Below, piece after piece: positions 63,401-64,000 of a stretch of 64,000 nucleotides of DNA (its first letter is position 1; each line of letters opens with the position of its first letter). The stretch is taken from positions 1,633,397 through 1,697,396 of the forward strand of contig NZ_FQUQ01000002.1 of assembly GCF_900129215.1 (NCBI RefSeq), read 5' to 3'. A model generated the notes under the pieces. The model saw only the letters and a program-made list of their open reading frames with translations. It did no database searches and was not told the origin of the DNA. Both the position numbers and the translations under genes were made by a program. The stretch is from Pedobacter caeni (GTDB lineage: Bacteria; Bacteroidota; Bacteroidia; Sphingobacteriales; Sphingobacteriaceae).

Positions 63401-64000
63401 TATGCCGGTGCAGATCTGGTGATTGGAAAAGGAACAGCTTCAATTGCTTTAAGCGGTCTTTCTCAGGTCTATGATGGGACCGGAAAATCAGTTATTGCAA
63501 CCACTAGTCCATTGGGGTTGCTGGGCGTTTCTGTGACTTACAATGGTTCTTCTGTATTGCCTGCAGATGCAGGGACTTATGCGGTAGTTGCAAGTTTGAA
63601 TAATGCAAACTACAGTGCCAGTGATGTAACAGGCAGTTTGGTAATTGGTAAGGGTACGGCTTCAATTGTTTTAAGTGGTCTTTCTCAGGTTTACGATGGG
63701 ACCGGGAAATCAGTAGTTGCAACTACTAATCCAGCAGGATTATCGGGTGTTACAATTACTTATGATGGTGCTTCAATAGTACCTACAGCTGCGGGAACTT
63801 ATGCGGTAGTTGCAAGTTTGAACAATGCGAACTATACTGCAGCTGATGCGACAGGCAGTCTGGTAATTGGTAAAGGCACGGCTTCGATTGCTTTAAGTGG
63901 TCTTGCTCAAACTTACGACGGGACAGGGAAATCAGTAATTGCAACGACTAACCCCTTGGGTTTATCGGGTGTCACGATTACTTATGATGGTTCTTCCGTG
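57422..64000 (+). CDS. Giant NHL/Ig-like/MBG repeat surface protein, C-terminus beyond window
   Basis: Open frame of 2193 codons to the window edge. ATG 57422 gives the best signal peptide (MKTVKYRAALLILLIKLLLP, FSVAAQ); ATG 57383 would add 13 residues. Four modules begin with P-x-ISYG at about residues 35, 491, 946 and 1400. Each carries NHL-type strands (DASGNVYVAD, VKKISVxDGSxS), a He_PIG/Ig-like domain (ISPALPAGLSFDGRTGIISG) and, in the first three, a fibronectin-like domain (SGWYCVYNGNGSSVNVSGL). After ~1740 come a beta domain, YDG (LTITAAGINKIYDKNVTATV) and MBG domains (YDGTGKSVIATTSPLGL). The design is that of secreted Bacteroidota adhesins, usually ending in a T9SS/gliding C-terminal domain, which here lies outside the window. 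Ligand unknown. Confidence 0.85.
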   Translation, partial: MKTVKYRAALLILLIKLLLPFSVAAQTPVISYGNSPKVYQTGTAITAVTPIANNVSPFGYAAVQTKIFDPLAYTLGPIAIDPSGNMYTIMMNKLIRIPPGGGSYTEFSPDNYNSKSLNIDALGNTYILDSSDPGSVYKITPAGVKTMVGTGFYYPYSVVTDRAGNIYVAENSVDNIKKISAQDGSVTLISSAVSNLGMLAMDPAGNLYATGKGRSDIIYKIPLDRSAPVPLSGLTIVSQGFTSIAGLTADNLGNLYVVQYNNIIYRVVDGVKTNIGTVGNPTLGCVAVDASGNVCVTTQNYTIGLAQAKQNGGYYISPALPSGLVFDSSTGVISGTPNVASAATDYTITAHHNTGSKATAILNISVTTPPVQASNVSFSNKTGTSATLNWTNGNGSSRLVFMTKNIGGNTGPVNGSSYTAASVFGSGTALGSGGWYCVYNGTGSSVNVTGLITGQSYKVMVVEYDGLPGNEHYFATAGVGNRANLAVLPQLPAISYGGAKTFFAKHLNTAVPNNTGGNVPAEIYGAPNAFGKCDAAYLMDLKADVAGNIYIGGNNSKIKRINASDGSTTIIGSGISQPASIETDLAGNVYIIFDNKLYKILASDGTMSVIASGFSDGTGVCVDTDGNIYLSLFGGAIKKISVADGSMSDFVVNSPLSKVLSMAIDLQGNLYVTELNQDKVKKISPEGNVTLIGYDFLMANSLATDALGNVYVGDYSARVVKKISVLDGSVSTVTGPYHILEKIAMDGAGNLYVVYRSPFIDVPIVKVSTNGYTISPALPAGLSFDGRTGIISGTPLVVSAATDYTITAYNTGGLSKTIVNIGVVDPSAGNIKFSGTTNKATTVSWTSGLGTSRAVFMCKPAVEAVTPVDGMVYSGNVVFGSGNQIGSSGWYCVYNGNGSSVNVSGLTEGNTYGVMVIEYNNTGSPQYLSGSSPGNPGYVFIPQQSPAISYHTPQGYVQGKAITNLIPVNSGGAVPAYNYGEQSTIASGINSPGIVADGFGNLYVSDLKDDLIKKIAPNGNPSSLVPAYPRGEGLAIDPLGSLYQTYVGNGTIQKITSSLNGSIIASGLDSPTGIALDASGTIYVIEQGKHSVTKLPVSGAARVVVSSDFVEPTGIAVDAEGNIYVADRGANLVKKISVTDGLISTVGAGFNKPFGLTLDALGYIYVSDQGSNSVKKVAVDGTLSTLVTGLDLPGGLAIDFFGNLCITSLGSVKKVSKLALSGYEISAALPAGLNFNKQTGVISGTPTEFSVAKNYTVSAYNSRGSSTANLQISVFKVPSVQTKTIVFTNKSSTKATISWTKGDGESRLVFVAKNTLGNVYPATDVSYTANPVFGSGSQLGADWYCVYKGSGTTVDVTGLEAPNVYQVIVFEYDGLPGSEKYLSSTASGNPAAVNILPATPVISYGQQVFALGTAITPVLPVNTGGAVPATVYGSVVSLASGFSSPNGLAVDVKGNIYVSDGVYGKVSRIPPGGNVRVDFGSGFNAPAGIALDASGNVFVADAFLRKVMKVGALDDAMSYVGDGSLYNGPRGVATDAAGNVYVTDFSSGFDNVFKITSEAMINLGPGFSRPLGVAVDATGNLYVSDSGNNVLKKISASDGSMSVVANLGVPVGVAIDPIGNIYVSARTENAVKRISAIDGSISTIGSGFNSPTSLAVDVKGNVYEMDNTNPQLKKITTTGYTISPELPDGLVFDQTTGKISGTPTTLSAAKDFTVTAYNEGGSSATNVNIAVAIPSSILVTGTVTALNTDYGTASVNTSFNVEGSSLSADIKVNAPVGFEVSRSATTGFSRTVTLAQTSGSVALTTIYLRLSADAEAGTYTGNIVVGSLGTADVTKAVVSSTVSPRVLTITAAGINKIYDKNVTATVNITDDRINNYDLTVSYTAAFDNENAGLNKTVTLSNISIAGLKAFNYQLNGTTLTTSANITGIAITITANAQTKVFGATDPTLTYTTSSAPLTGDNFSGSLNRDPGEDVGNYAIKLNTLTLGNNYAITYAGADLVIGKGTASIALSGLSQVYDGTGKSVIATTSPLGLLGVSVTYNGSSVLPADAGTYAVVASLNNANYSASDVTGSLVIGKGTASIVLSGLSQVYDGTGKSVVATTNPAGLSGVTITYDGASIVPTAAGTYAVVASLNNANYTAADATGSLVIGKGTASIALSGLAQTYDGTGKSVIATTNPLGLSGVTITYDGSSV
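63422..64000 (+). repeat. 222-bp tandem repeats encoding MBG domains
   Basis: Units starting at 63422, 63644 and 63866 (third cut by window) are 222 bp (74 codons) long and share most bases, for instance GGTAAAGGCACGGCTTC and TATGATGGGACCGGAAAATC-like cores. More copies probably follow outside the window. Confidence 0.8.

Overview
The window reads as chromosomal DNA of a Bacteroidota, most likely a Sphingobacteriaceae member close to Pedobacter. The evidence is an ECF sigma/FecR pair, many lipoproteins with no or weak Shine-Dalgarno sequences, TTTG...TAnnTTTG promoters, 6-bladed beta-propeller proteins, a CarboxypepD-type outer-membrane barrel, a YWFCY-type coupling-protein remnant and a giant NHL/MBG surface protein. 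No rRNA, complete tRNA, CRISPR array or intact insertion sequence is visible.

Layout. 1-1.5 kb: sigma factor and FecR anti-sigma (minus strand, FecR cut by the window edge). 1.6-7.1 kb: envelope proteins, including a 762-aa lipoprotein flanked by two divergent paralogues. 7.2-9.4 kb: two adjacent membrane-anchored AraC regulators. 9.5-13.7 kb: small envelope proteins, with a chimeric junction near 12.24 kb where a plus-strand gene runs into an inverted, frameshifted gene remnant. 13.8-17.3 kb: operon of alpha-oxoamine synthase, ATP-type PEP carboxykinase and methyltransferase. 17.4-20 kb: P-type cation ATPase. 20-24.1 kb: run of thioredoxin, ApbE flavin transferase, DUF4266 mini-lipoprotein, DUF3570 barrel, haem-binding protein and VIT metal transporter. 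24.2-26.2 kb: histidine kinase and OmpR-type regulator. 26.3 kb: a zinc-finger-less Fpg-like protein.

27.2-36 kb is an AT-rich degenerate mobile island. At its left it has a tRNA 3'-end remnant with a terminator inside a 30-bp direct repeat. Its cargo is an epimerase, an AraC regulator, two acetyltransferases, an RCC1-repeat lipoprotein and a DUF6624 protein. At its right are decayed mobilization genes: an HTH protein, a relaxase tail, and a type IV coupling protein that has lost its Walker A region and C-terminus.

37-52.8 kb is a coherent cell-surface/glycan locus built from two convergent units. The plus unit encodes two paralogous 6-bladed beta-propeller proteins, a secreted Cys-containing protein with a (GSGTGT)n tail, a TMTC-like GT-C protein, a thioredoxin-like protein, an outer-membrane barrel, a GT22-like and a PIG-V-like mannosyltransferase, and GtrA. 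The minus unit encodes a GT2 polyprenyl-phosphate glycosyltransferase, a UDP-galactopyranose-mutase-like flavoprotein and a GT-C membrane protein with an extra jelly-roll-like domain. Matching paired direct repeats (GATAYRATYTGY, 21-bp period) lie upstream of both units. This locus is the best candidate for an undescribed system: the proposal, which is inference, is lipid-linked sugar transfer to an exported protein or peptide.

53-64 kb: a decayed gene tail, an SGNH hydrolase, a lipoprotein, a 7TM-DISM sensor fused to a DNA-binding domain, and the first ~2190 residues of a giant repeat protein that runs off the window and ends in near-identical 222-bp MBG repeats.
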